Source: a virus. Taken from it: 38,022 nucleotides of DNA. The notes under the pieces are model-generated. The model did no database searches. It worked only from the letters and a program-made list of their open reading frames with translations, and was not told where the DNA came from. The stretch covers positions 1 through 38,022 of the IMG/VR virus record IMGVR_UViG_3300042549_005319. One strand, given 5' to 3'. Numbering within the stretch: the first letter of the stretch is position 1; every line of letters begins with the position of its first letter. The translations under genes were made by a program, and so were the position numbers. Shown piece by piece: positions 1 through 6,270 of this stretch.

Positions 1-2
1 GC

Positions 3-830
3 AAGGCCAAGATCATCGAGGAGCTGCCGCTGCTCACTGATAAGCCAGACACCGCTTATCGCATGCTGAAGGCCCTGGAAGAGGCGGGTTTGATTGAGCT
101 TTCCAGCACTTCGAACATCACGCTGTTCCGCCTGACCGAGAAGGCGATCGAGTGGAACCAGAAGCTGGATGGGTCGGAAAAATATCCGACCCCACCAAAG
201 AACAAAGGTCGGAAAAAAATCCGATCTACCTCGGAAAAAAATCCGAGCAAGGTCGGAGAAAAATCCGAGGAAGGGTCGGAAAAATCTCCGACAAATCAGG
301 ATACCAATCATCAGGGTACTAATCAGGATACCAGTCAGGACTCGCAAGGCAGCCCGGACAAGCCGGCCCGCAATCTGGTTCTGGTGGTTGATCGCACCGA
401 TGCGCCACGGGTTGAGATTCCTGCCGACATGCCAGGCCCAAAAGACCAGTCCTGCAAAACCTTCAAGGTCTGGGCGAACTACGCCATGGCCTACCGCAAG
501 CGCTACCACGGTGCTTGGCCGGTGTGGAACGCCAAGGTCGGCGGTCAGCTCGGCCAACTGGTCGACCGGCTCGGCGCCGATGTCGCCCACCACGTCGCCG
601 CTCACTACCTGAAGACCAGCGACGCCGGCGTCCTGCGCAAGTGCCACAGCCTCAACGAACTGCTGGCCAACGCCGAGAGCTATCACACCCAGTGGGTGAC
701 CGGTCAGCGCATCAACGGGACAACGGCTCGCCAGATGGAACGCACTGAAGCGAACGTCTCCGCCGCCGAACAGGCCGCGCAAATGGTCTTGGCCAAGCGC
801 CAAGCAGGGGAGCGCAATGAGTACCTTTGA
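3..830 (+). CDS. O-like phage replication initiator, 5' end outside window
   Basis: The reading frame is already open at base 3, so the true start lies upstream; the first ATG inside the window (63) falls within a winged-helix-like segment (pattern DTAYRMLKALEEAGLIEL). A hydrophilic linker at bases 170-345, rich in K, S, E, Q and N, is encoded by five palindromic repeats. The C-terminal part (from about base 450) is a folded, Trp/Tyr-containing domain. This design, an N-terminal DNA-binding domain, an iteron-coded linker and a C-terminal partner domain, matches the O initiators of lambda-like phages, which bind the origin inside their own gene and recruit the helicase loader. Immediately downstream come a P-position gene, NinB and NinG, as in lambda. 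The family is inferred from architecture and position, not from a recognised signature. Confidence 0.72.
   Translation, partial: KAKIIEELPLLTDKPDTAYRMLKALEEAGLIELSSTSNITLFRLTEKAIEWNQKLDGSEKYPTPPKNKGRKKIRSTSEKNPSKVGEKSEEGSEKSPTNQDTNHQGTNQDTSQDSQGSPDKPARNLVLVVDRTDAPRVEIPADMPGPKDQSCKTFKVWANYAMAYRKRYHGAWPVWNAKVGGQLGQLVDRLGADVAHHVAAHYLKTSDAGVLRKCHSLNELLANAESYHTQWVTGQRINGTTARQMERTEANVSAAEQAAQMVLAKRQAGERNEYL
172..293. repeat. Five 20-bp palindromic iterons, candidate phage replication origin
   Basis: Five imperfect palindromes of the form GGTCGGA-(6 bp, A-rich)-TCCGACC begin at 172, 207, 229, 251 and 274, giving spacings of 35, 22, 22 and 23 bp. All lie within the linker-coding part of the O-like gene. 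Lambda's origin has the same plan: four iterons inside gene O, bound by O dimers. Arms and A-tracts are conserved although spacing and encoded residues differ slightly, which argues for selection on DNA. Confidence 0.75.
294..333 (+). repeat. 13-bp direct repeat beside the iterons
   Basis: AATCAGGATACCA occurs at 294-306 and 321-333, with a degenerate copy between them. The copies encode the repeated residues NQDT and directly follow the fifth iteron. They could be part of the origin (an unwinding or accessory site, the place lambda has its AT-rich element) or simply a low-complexity protein repeat. Confidence 0.5.
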
Positions 831-1614
831 AATGAACGATCAGCAGGTTGCCGGGCTTGCTGCAGCGATCTGCGCCACCGCCGAGGCCATGGGTCAGGAA
901 ATGAACCCAGGTACCGCGGCGATCATGGCCGAAGATCTCTGTGCTTACCCGGTGCAGGTGGTGAAGGCCGCGCTGAAGGCTTGCCGCTTCGAAGTGAAAG
1001 GCAAGTTGGCCATGGCTGACATCCTCCAGCGCGTCCAGGTTGCTGATGGTCGCCCGGGCAAGGACGAAGCATGGGCGATCGCCATGACCACGAATGACGA
1101 GTTTGAAACCGTGGTGCTGACTGACGAGATTCAACTCGCGCTGGCAGCCGCAAAACCTGTCCTCGATGCCGGCGACAAGGTAGGTGCGCGCATGGCTTTC
1201 AACAGCGCTTACGAGCGCCTGGTGGGGCAGGCTCGGGAGGACAATAAAAACGTCAATTGGCACGTGTCGGTCGGGTTCGATGCCAATCTCCGTACCCAGG
1301 CGATCAGCAAGGCTGTGCAGATGCAACGGATCCCACATGAGCGCGGGCAGTTGTACTTGGCCGACTTGAGTGTCGCGCCGGTTACAGAAGACGGCCGGGC
1401 GGTCGTTGCGCTGCTGACCGGTGAGTCTGCACGGCCTTCGCCAAAAATGCGGGAGAAGATCGCCGCGGTGAAGGATTCGATGCTGGCCATGCGCAAAGCA
1501 TCGGCCGAGGAAAAAACAGAACTGCGAATTCTGGCAGCCAATGAGCTGGCGGATCGCCGGGCGCTGCTTATTCAGCAGGCCGAACAATTGGAAGCAAGGA
1601 GTGCGGCTCAATGA
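817..1614 (+). CDS. Conserved phage protein in the P (helicase loader) position
   Basis: A 265-residue soluble protein. The ATG at 817 has a GGGGAG ribosome site and overlaps the end of the O-like gene, so the two are translationally coupled. The first 90 residues are helical and resemble a small helical domain (AICATAEAMGQEMNPGTAAIMAEDL); the last 80 are charged and probably coiled coil. I see no Walker motif, so it is not a DnaB or DnaC-type ATPase. Its place between the initiator and ninB is where lambda carries P, so a role in recruiting host helicase is the best guess, but only from position. Confidence 0.55.
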   Translation: MSTFEMNDQQVAGLAAAICATAEAMGQEMNPGTAAIMAEDLCAYPVQVVKAALKACRFEVKGKLAMADILQRVQVADGRPGKDEAWAIAMTTNDEFETVVLTDEIQLALAAAKPVLDAGDKVGARMAFNSAYERLVGQAREDNKNVNWHVSVGFDANLRTQAISKAVQMQRIPHERGQLYLADLSVAPVTEDGRAVVALLTGESARPSPKMREKIAAVKDSMLAMRKASAEEKTELRILAANELADRRALLIQQAEQLEARSAAQ

Positions 1615-1838
1615 GCATCGATAAACAAAAACTCCAGAAGCTGCTGTGGAGTGAAGTCGCTTCCTGGAAGGCTGACTGCGGGGAGTGGAAGCAGAACGCT
1701 GAAGCGCTCGGCGAATTCCTTGGGGAGAAGACCGTGGAGGAGGTGGCGCTTGAGCTGCTGGCCGAGAACGAGCGACTGACACGGCAACTCGGCGAGTTGA
1801 TCAACGGATTGCCGAACAAGGTGGCCACCCATGGCTGA
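1611..1838 (+). CDS. Small coiled-coil phage protein, unknown function
   Basis: A 75-residue acidic protein starting at an ATGA overlap with the preceding gene. It has two Trp in the first 25 residues and a leucine-heptad helix over residues 45-65 (pattern VALELLAENERLTRQLGELI), suggesting a dimerising coiled coil. It lies in the replication/nin operon between the P-position gene and ninB and overlaps ninB by 8 bases. I do not recognise the family. Confidence 0.7.
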   Translation: MSIDKQKLQKLLWSEVASWKADCGEWKQNAEALGEFLGEKTVEEVALELLAENERLTRQLGELINGLPNKVATHG

Positions 1839-2301
1839 CAAAATCTCCGTGAACTGTCAGGCCAAGCTCTCCGAGGCCATCACGAAGCTTAGCGCCATGT
1901 ACCGCGACAAGAAGTTCGTCGTGGTGTCGCTGCGCCCGGGTAAAGACCGCACGCTTGATCAAAACCGGCTGTGGTTCGCGATGTACAAACGCATCGCAGA
2001 GATGACCCAGATCGGCGATGAGGCCGACGCTCGCCGGTACTGCAAGTTGCACGTCGGCGTGCAGATCCTGCTGAACGAGGATGCCGGGTTTCAGGCTGAG
2101 TGGTACCGCGTCATGCGCCACCTCCCGTATGAGACGAAGCTGGCCATGATGGGCGGCTGCAAACTCTTCGGCCCGGACGGATTCCCGGTAACCAGTCTGT
2201 TCAACCGCGCACAGGGCGTGGCCTATACCTATCGCATCGTCACGCGCTTCTCTCAGCAGGGCGTGTACTTCGATGATCTGTTGAGCCAGGAGGCTGCATG
2301 A
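1831..2301 (+). CDS. ninB: NinB family recombination protein
   Basis: A 156-residue protein with the NinB pattern: a basic N-terminal strand-helix region, the segment RTLDQNRLWFAMYKRIAEM, then EADARRYCKLHVGVQIL and a C-terminal YTYRIVTRFSQQGVYFDDLL. NinB (Orf) of lambda binds single-stranded DNA and SSB and substitutes for RecFOR in phage recombination. Length fits the family (about 145-160). It is directly followed by ninG with a four-base overlap. Start at 1831 overlaps the upstream gene; a GGTGG ribosome site sits just before it. Confidence 0.88.
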   Translation: MADKISVNCQAKLSEAITKLSAMYRDKKFVVVSLRPGKDRTLDQNRLWFAMYKRIAEMTQIGDEADARRYCKLHVGVQILLNEDAGFQAEWYRVMRHLPYETKLAMMGGCKLFGPDGFPVTSLFNRAQGVAYTYRIVTRFSQQGVYFDDLLSQEAA

Positions 2302-2903
2302 CGATCGCAAGGAAGCAGCCGAAGCCGAAGAAATGTCGCGTCGATACCTGCAGGGCCTCATTCGTCCCGTCGCGGATGGGGCAGGCCGTATGCAGTCCGG
2401 CTTGTGCGGCAATTGATGCCCCGCGTCATCAAGAAAAAGCTCGCAAGGCGATCGACCAGTGCGAGCGCCGCGAGATCAAAGTCCGTAAGGAGAAACTGAA
2501 GAGTAGGGCGGATCACTTGCGCGAAGCTCAGGCCGCGGTGAACGAGTACGTCCGCCTGCGTGATGCGCACCTGCCGTGCATCAGCTGCGACTCGATGCCG
2601 AACGACAACGACCTGTTCACCGGTAGCCGCTGGGACGCAGGCCACTACCGATCTGTCGGTGCCTGCCCGGAGTTGCGTTTCGAGCCGCGGAACATTCACC
2701 GCCAGTGCGTGAAATGCAACCGCAACCTGTCCGGCAACGCGGTCGAGTACCGCATCCGGTTGGTGCTGCGCATCGGCGCCGAAACGGTGGCATGGCTCGA
2801 AGGGCCACATGAGCCCCGCAAGTACACCGTCGAAGAAATCAAAACCATCAAGACCGAATACCGGGCCAAGACCCGAGAACTGAAAAAGGGGCAGGCAGCA
2901 TGA
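2298..2903 (+). CDS. ninG: NinG (Rap-like) recombination endonuclease
   Basis: 201 residues. The N-terminal basic stretch is followed by a zinc-knuckle-like CRVDTC...C...C cluster, a long charged helix, then CISCDS, WDAGHYRSVG, the segment RFEPRNIHRQCVKCNRNLSGN and the family's C-terminal YRIRLVLRIGAETVAWLEG. These are the NinG marks. NinG (Rap) of lambda is a structure-specific endonuclease acting on recombination intermediates. An AGGAGG ribosome site precedes the ATG, which overlaps ninB by four bases (ATGA). Confidence 0.9.
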   Translation: MTIARKQPKPKKCRVDTCRASFVPSRMGQAVCSPACAAIDAPRHQEKARKAIDQCERREIKVRKEKLKSRADHLREAQAAVNEYVRLRDAHLPCISCDSMPNDNDLFTGSRWDAGHYRSVGACPELRFEPRNIHRQCVKCNRNLSGNAVEYRIRLVLRIGAETVAWLEGPHEPRKYTVEEIKTIKTEYRAKTRELKKGQAA

Positions 2904-3580
2904 ACTACCACAACGTGATTTCAGCAGTAGTCCGGTCCTTGGCCGTCGAGACCATCAACAGCTCGGGCGGCTGCAACGTCGAGCCGCGGGTTCAGGCCAG
3001 CAAGCTCAAAGGGCAGATATCCGGGAAGGATGCGGCGCTGTTGGCTGACTGCATCGTGCACAAGCTTCTGCACGCCCAGCTCGCCCCGCGACACTGGAAC
3101 GCCTTGGTGGCGAAGTACAGCACGCACCGTGGCCGCAAGATCGATTCCATCGGGCGGCTGGTCGCCGTGGTGAAGACGCCGGCACCGCAGCGCTTCACTC
3201 AGCAGGCCGTTCTGGTTTGGGCGGTACCGCAACAGGTGAAAGGCATCCAGCGAGCGGTAATCCAGATCAAGGCACCGATGCACCGCGAGAACAAGGAAGA
3301 ACGGCAGTGGGATTGGCGCAACGCGGCAGCAGATGCGGACATTGCCCGGGCCAACAAGCATGCGCGCGCCGTAGCAGAGGACAAGCCCGGCGAGATGATC
3401 GTCCTGGCCGATTCGAACTACGACATGACGAACTGGGATTCCCAAGGGCTGACAGAGCGCACTTACCAGCGCTGGAACAAGGCCATCAAGGAGAGTTTGG
3501 AGTCGCTTGTGAACGAGGCTCTGGTCGAGGCGCAACACATGCTTGAAGCGGTCGGCGTGCTAGAATGCGAGGCGGCATAA
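2900..3580 (+). CDS. Protein in the late antiterminator (Q) position
   Basis: 226 residues, started at an ATGA overlap with ninG. The sequence is soluble and mixed helical, with a central Trp pair (QWDWRN) and a C-terminal long helix containing TERTYQRWNKAIKESLESLVNEAL, which could hold a DNA-contacting helix. I do not recognise a family signature. Evidence for a Q role is contextual: last gene of the nin operon, directly upstream of an extended -10 promoter (3558-3566), a short leader and a terminator (3673-3698), the arrangement Q needs in lambda. Many terminators further down the late operon would also require such a factor. Confidence 0.5.
   Translation: MNYHNVISAVVRSLAVETINSSGGCNVEPRVQASKLKGQISGKDAALLADCIVHKLLHAQLAPRHWNALVAKYSTHRGRKIDSIGRLVAVVKTPAPQRFTQQAVLVWAVPQQVKGIQRAVIQIKAPMHRENKEERQWDWRNAAADADIARANKHARAVAEDKPGEMIVLADSNYDMTNWDSQGLTERTYQRWNKAIKESLESLVNEALVEAQHMLEAVGVLECEAA
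3558..3566 (+). promoter_or_regulatory. Candidate late promoter (pR'-like), extended -10
   Basis: TGCTAGAAT, an extended -10 (TGn plus TAGAAT, five of six matches to TATAAT), lies in the last codons of the Q-position gene. No good -35 is seen at 17 bp. Transcription starting near 3573 would make a leader of about 125 nt ending at the hairpin at 3673-3698, comparable to lambda's pR' leader that ends at tR'. A -10-like TAAGAT occurs at 3578-3583, where lambda has its Q-dependent pause element. Confidence 0.4.
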
Positions 3581-3672
3581 GATAGTCCATCAAAAGAGCT
3601 TGCAATGTCATGTCGCCATGTCGCATTATTCACTCATCCTGTCATTCCTGCGTGTGTAGGACTGACGAGTGA

Positions 3673-3698
3673 AACCCGGCCACTTCGCCGGGTTTTTT
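3673..3698 (+). terminator. Intrinsic terminator (tR'-like)
   Basis: Stem AACCCGGC / GCCGGGTT (8 bp, perfect) with a 6-base loop, followed by a run of six T. It closes the leader downstream of the Q-position gene and precedes the first small late-region gene. The 3581-3743 interval otherwise contains only a tandem CATGTCGC pair at 3609-3624 and no gene. Confidence 0.85.
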
Positions 3699-3743
3699 GT
3701 TTCTTGCTGGCATACTAAGCTCTCCTTTTTCAGGGAGAATTGA

Positions 3744-4034
3744 ATGTCTACTTACACGCTAGAACTGGTTTCCGCATCTTCGATCAAAGAGGACGTTTCA
3801 CCCCTGGCTGGGCATAAGGATCTTTGGCGAGTCACTTATGGTGTCTCGCTTGTTGCCTATTGCACAGAAAAAGGCCTGGCGGATCGTATTGCCCATGGCA
3901 ACCTTTACCGGCCAACTATTAGCTCCACAGGAAATCTTTTTTCCTACCCTTCGAGCGATTTGCCGCGGGCGATTTGTGTTGGTACGACCAACACGCTGCT
4001 TCTTGAGGATGACAAGCGTAAGCGCGCAGTCTGA
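3744..4034 (+). CDS. Small hypothetical protein, moron-like unit
   Basis: 96 residues, soluble, no recognised motif; it contains SYPSSDLPRAICVGTTNTLLL in its second half. ATG 3744 has a GGGAGA ribosome site 7 bases upstream. The gene is AT-richer than the replication genes and is boxed between two intrinsic terminators (3673-3698 and 4063-4089), with an extended -10-like TGG-CATACT at 3708-3716. That makes it a self-contained transcription unit, the usual form of a lysogeny-expressed insert. I cannot assign a function. Confidence 0.65.
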   Translation: MSTYTLELVSASSIKEDVSPLAGHKDLWRVTYGVSLVAYCTEKGLADRIAHGNLYRPTISSTGNLFSYPSSDLPRAICVGTTNTLLLEDDKRKRAV

Positions 4035-4062
4035 CTACTCGCTTGAAGATTCTTGAATGAAG

Positions 4063-4089
4063 AAACCCGGCCACCGAGTCGGGTTTTTT
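4063..4089 (+). terminator. Intrinsic terminator
   Basis: Stem AAACCCG / CGGGTTT (4063-4069 with 4080-4086) and a T run to 4089. It lies directly after the gene ending at 4034. An ORF reading through it from ATG 4057 is an artefact of the next gene's frame. Confidence 0.8.
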
Positions 4090-4143
4090 ATTGCCGGATG
4101 TGATGCTAAATTGCCAGCTCTCATGGGTAGGAAGGATCTGAGA

Positions 4144-4335
4144 GTGACGAGAGCTAATGGTTACATCATTGTGGAAAAAAACGGATCTTGGTTTGTAATG
4201 AACGAAGATTATGAAGTGGTCAGCCTTCACGGATCTTATGATGCGGCTGTGGCTGCAGCCGAGAAGCTGCCCCCTTGCCCGCCCAAAAAAGATCCGCCGA
4301 AGCCTAGTGGCTGTGATGATGGTTATGGGATGTAA
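4144..4335 (+). CDS. Small hypothetical protein, GTG start (DUF2188-like fold?)
   Basis: 63 residues starting at GTG 4144, chosen because AGGAAGG lies 7 bases upstream; the earlier in-frame ATG (4057) would translate through a terminator hairpin. The protein is two strands and a helix (YIIVEKNGSWFVMNEDYEVV then SYDAAVAAAEKL) followed by a Pro/Lys/Cys-rich tail. The strand-strand-helix pattern resembles small DUF2188-type proteins, which have no known function. An extended -10-like TGT-GATGCT is at 4099-4107, and a terminator follows at 4350. It is therefore another self-contained unit. Confidence 0.6.
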   Translation: MTRANGYIIVEKNGSWFVMNEDYEVVSLHGSYDAAVAAAEKLPPCPPKKDPPKPSGCDDGYGM

Positions 4336-4349
4336 CTAAAGTACTGGAG

Positions 4350-4372
4350 CCCCGCCAAGTGCGGGGTTTTTT
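4350..4372 (+). terminator. Intrinsic terminator
   Basis: Stem CCCCGC / GCGGGG (4350-4355 with 4361-4366), loop CAAGT, then six T. Placed 14 bases after the stop codon at 4335. Confidence 0.88.
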
Positions 4373-4383
4373 ATGTCTCGGAT

Positions 4384-4542
4384 TTACCTGTAGCCAGGAC
4401 AACCCTCGGGAAGGCCTGGACGTCGATAGCCGGATAGTGCGACGTACGGAATCCACACCGGCAGCCCGTGCACTCTCTCACATGCTCCGGGGTGGGGCGT
4501 GATCCAAGCGAAGAGACCAGTGCAACAGGGTGCTGGCGTCAT
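4384..4542 (-). CDS. Possible 52-residue Cys/Pro-rich small ORF, or unannotated RNA
   Basis: The 4373-4615 stretch has no ORF over 60 codons. On the minus strand an ATG (4540-4542) opens 52 codons to a TAA at 4384-4386, with five Cys, many Pro and a plausible protein-like tail (GLPVWIPYVALSGYRRPGLPEG). No strong ribosome site is visible before it. The same stretch also has several short inverted segments, so a structured RNA read from the + strand is equally possible. Low confidence; listed because nothing else explains the gap. Confidence 0.25.
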   Translation of the reverse strand: MTPAPCCTGLFAWITPHPGACERVHGLPVWIPYVALSGYRRPGLPEGCPGYR

Positions 4543-4615
4543 CAGGGTCTTTGGCTGGCGGCGTGGGAGGACACGCTTTGTCTCAATAGATCAAATTTTA
4601 AGCGGCGCAATGAGG

Positions 4616-4642
4616 TTGCTAGAAATATCTAGAAAATACTAG
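4616..4642 (+). promoter_or_regulatory. Phased CTAG operator overlapping a candidate promoter
   Basis: CTAG occurs at 4619, 4629 and 4639, exactly 10 bp apart, within two overlapping 14-bp palindromes (CTAGA..TCTAG at 4619-4632; CTAGAAAATACTAG at 4629-4642). TGCTAGAAA at 4617-4625 looks like an extended -10. The array ends 16 bases before the GTG of the helix-turn-helix gene at 4659, as expected for an autoregulated operator. CTAG is rare in G+C-rich bacterial DNA, so the phasing is unlikely to be chance. Confidence 0.5.
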
Positions 4643-4658
4643 TAATTGGAGGGCGTGT

Positions 4659-5093
4659 GTGTTTTCATCGCGGTCCACAAAAACCGCTGAAGGAATGCAG
4701 CACATGGGAGCTCCAGCACCTCGCAAGAAAAATGCTCCAGCGCCGGCTAAAGGCGCTGATGCAATGGTAGCTAAGCAGTTGTCTGATCTGGCCAATCTCA
4801 TCCAGCAGGGGGGCGTCGACTACACGCTCCAGAAGCAGGGTGATCGGATGGTATTTACCATCGATTCGCCAGATGGCACGCAGCGCATGATTCGCGAAGC
4901 GGACAGCATGACCGGGCTAGTTCGAGAAACCACAGAATTTGCTACGAAGCTTCCGCTTGTGCAGCGTCGCAAAGTAGTAAGGCAGCTGGCGGACGAGGGG
5001 CTGACACAGGTTGAGATCGCAAAACGGACCATGACTTCGCAAAAAACCGTTTCGAATGACATCGAAGTGTTACGGAAGCAAGGGCTGCTTTAA
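4659..5093 (+). CDS. Helix-turn-helix DNA-binding protein
   Basis: 144 residues from GTG 4659 (GGAGGG ribosome site, spacing 5). The first 35 residues are a basic, Ala/Pro-rich tail; residues 36-100 form a mixed domain (strands LQKQGDRMVFTIDSPDGTQRM); residues 103-142 are a clear helix-turn-helix (RRKVVRQLADEGLTQVEIAKR then TSQKTVSNDIEVLRKQGLL), the form seen in sigma-like and replication-repressor domains. It probably binds the CTAG array just upstream. It is flanked by terminators at 4350 and 5115, so it is a single-gene unit. Target genes are unknown. Confidence 0.75.
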   Translation: MFSSRSTKTAEGMQHMGAPAPRKKNAPAPAKGADAMVAKQLSDLANLIQQGGVDYTLQKQGDRMVFTIDSPDGTQRMIREADSMTGLVRETTEFATKLPLVQRRKVVRQLADEGLTQVEIAKRTMTSQKTVSNDIEVLRKQGLL

Positions 5094-5114
5094 CGGCTCG
5101 CTTCAACCAACCTC

Positions 5115-5142
5115 AAACCCAGGCAGTCGCCTGGGTTTTTTT
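5115..5142 (+). terminator. Intrinsic terminator
   Basis: Stem AAACCCAGGC / GCCTGGGTTT (10 bp, perfect; 5115-5124 with 5129-5138), loop AGTC, T run to 5142. It separates the regulator gene from the membrane-protein pair. Confidence 0.9.
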
Positions 5143-5153
5143 ATGGAAAAAAC

Positions 5154-5525
5154 ATGGATCCGACCGATTTCGGCCCAGGCACAGCCACCTGGCTGGGCGG
5201 AACGGGCACTGTATTGCTGGGCGGTTTTCTCTGGCTGCGCAAGTGGCTGTCCAGGGATGCGACCGACAGGGCAATGGACACCGCCGACATCGGCGTCGTC
5301 CGGCGCCTGAACGAGCTGCTCGACATCGAGCGTGAGGCCCGGAAAGAAGCTGAGGCCCGCGCGGATCAGTTCGCGAAGGAACGGAATGACCTGGTGGCGA
5401 CAGTGGGGCGCCTGGAGGGCAAGATCGAAGCCCTGACCAGTCAGGTCGGTCAGCTCAATGAACGCGTAGCCGCGCAGAGCGATGAGATCGCCCGCCTGCG
5501 CGGAAAATTGGGAGGTGCTTCCTGA
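5154..5525 (+). CDS. Membrane-anchored coiled-coil protein, holin candidate
   Basis: 123 residues: a short Gly/Thr-rich lead, one membrane segment at about residues 11-29 (GTATWLGGTGTVLLGGFLWL), then a long heptad-type coiled coil (residues 46-118, IEREARKEAEARADQFAKERNDL). The position, just upstream of the packaging genes and overlapping a second single-pass protein, is where several Pseudomonas phages carry their holin. The topology, one membrane span plus a long coil, is not a classical holin and also fits an unrelated structural or spanin-like role. The ribosome site is weak (GGA 6 bases upstream). Confidence 0.6.
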   Translation: MDPTDFGPGTATWLGGTGTVLLGGFLWLRKWLSRDATDRAMDTADIGVVRRLNELLDIEREARKEAEARADQFAKERNDLVATVGRLEGKIEALTSQVGQLNERVAAQSDEIARLRGKLGGAS

Positions 5526-5737
5526 TGGACAGATGCGCACTTGAATTCATCGCCCGCCGCTGGTGGCGCCGGGCGGAGGTGTGGATCATCGCCGCACTGC
5601 TGGTCACCGGCGGGGCGGTGCTGGGCTGGCAATCGGCGTTCTGGTCGATGGCCACAACCCAGGCCAACCAGGTGGCCGAGATCCGGGCCGCCTACGAGGC
5701 CGCCATGGCCGAGCGCGACAAGCGCCTGATGTGCTGA
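5525..5737 (+). CDS. Small single-pass membrane protein
   Basis: 70 residues with a basic N-terminus (RRWWRRAE), one membrane helix at about residues 19-38 (VWIIAALLVTGGAVLGWQSAF), and a charged helical tail with Glu/Arg alternation. The ATG overlaps the stop of the preceding gene (TGATG), so the two are coupled and probably act together. By size and topology it could be a holin or antiholin partner. No family signature seen. Confidence 0.6.
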   Translation: MDRCALEFIARRWWRRAEVWIIAALLVTGGAVLGWQSAFWSMATTQANQVAEIRAAYEAAMAERDKRLMC

Positions 5738-5836
5738 CCAGTAAGCCCGAGAGCACCGCGACTGCCACCCAGGCCTGATGAGGCCCTTAATCGGGTATCG
5801 CCGTAGGCTCATCTCAAGGGCTCACGCGATGAGCAA

Positions 5837-6190
5837 TCAAACGTGCTCGCCCGAGCGGTAAAACAGCGGGTAGTACGCCCTCAGAACATTCGAGATCGAT
5901 TCGCCTCGCACTTTACAGATGACGCCCTTCGAGTGGTTGGGAATACACGCGTCTCTCTTCGCGCCGAGGAACTCATGTGCACCAGAGGCGAGAGGGATAA
6001 ACTCCAGCCGCTCTACCTCATATTCCCTTTCCCGCAGAAATTTCTCTGCGGCTGCGTGCTGCTCTGTCGCCTCGGAAAGCTCCCCCGGATTTGTTAAGTC
6101 AGGGTGCTGGATAACAAAGGCCGATGCTACGTAGTGAGCGGCAGCATTGATGACTCGTTCGTCCTCAGCTTGTTGGTTGCTGTATTGCAT
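5837..6190 (-). CDS. Reverse-strand hypothetical protein (moron)
   Basis: 117 residues, soluble, helical (DERVINAAAHYVASAFVI..., EKFLREREYEVERLEF). Start chosen at ATG 6188-6190, which has AGGAG five bases upstream; the ATG at 6205 has no ribosome site. It runs against the late operon between the membrane pair and the metallopeptidase gene. A possible promoter on the minus strand is TTGCCG with TATGAA 16 bp on, upstream of the start. Its isolation and opposite direction suggest expression in the lysogen. Function unknown. Confidence 0.7.
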   Translation of the reverse strand: MQYSNQQAEDERVINAAAHYVASAFVIQHPDLTNPGELSEATEQHAAAEKFLREREYEVERLEFIPLASGAHEFLGAKRDACIPNHSKGVICKVRGESISNVLRAYYPLFYRSGEHV

Positions 6191-6270
6191 AAATACTCCT
6201 CGCATTTCTGAATTTCATATCCTATTTACCAATACCGGCAACGAGCCATCATTTCAAGGTGTAGTGACGC

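Noticed and set aside
712-1782. A 356-codon minus-strand open frame
   Set aside because: Spans the ends of three well-supported + strand genes joined by coupled starts; no start signal.
3609-3624. Tandem CATGTCGC pair as a regulatory repeat
   Set aside because: Only two 8-base copies with no symmetry or relation to the nearby promoter; may be chance.
4057-4143. ATG 4057 as start of the gene ending at 4335
   Set aside because: It would translate a terminator hairpin and lacks a ribosome site; GTG 4144 has AGGAAGG at ideal spacing.
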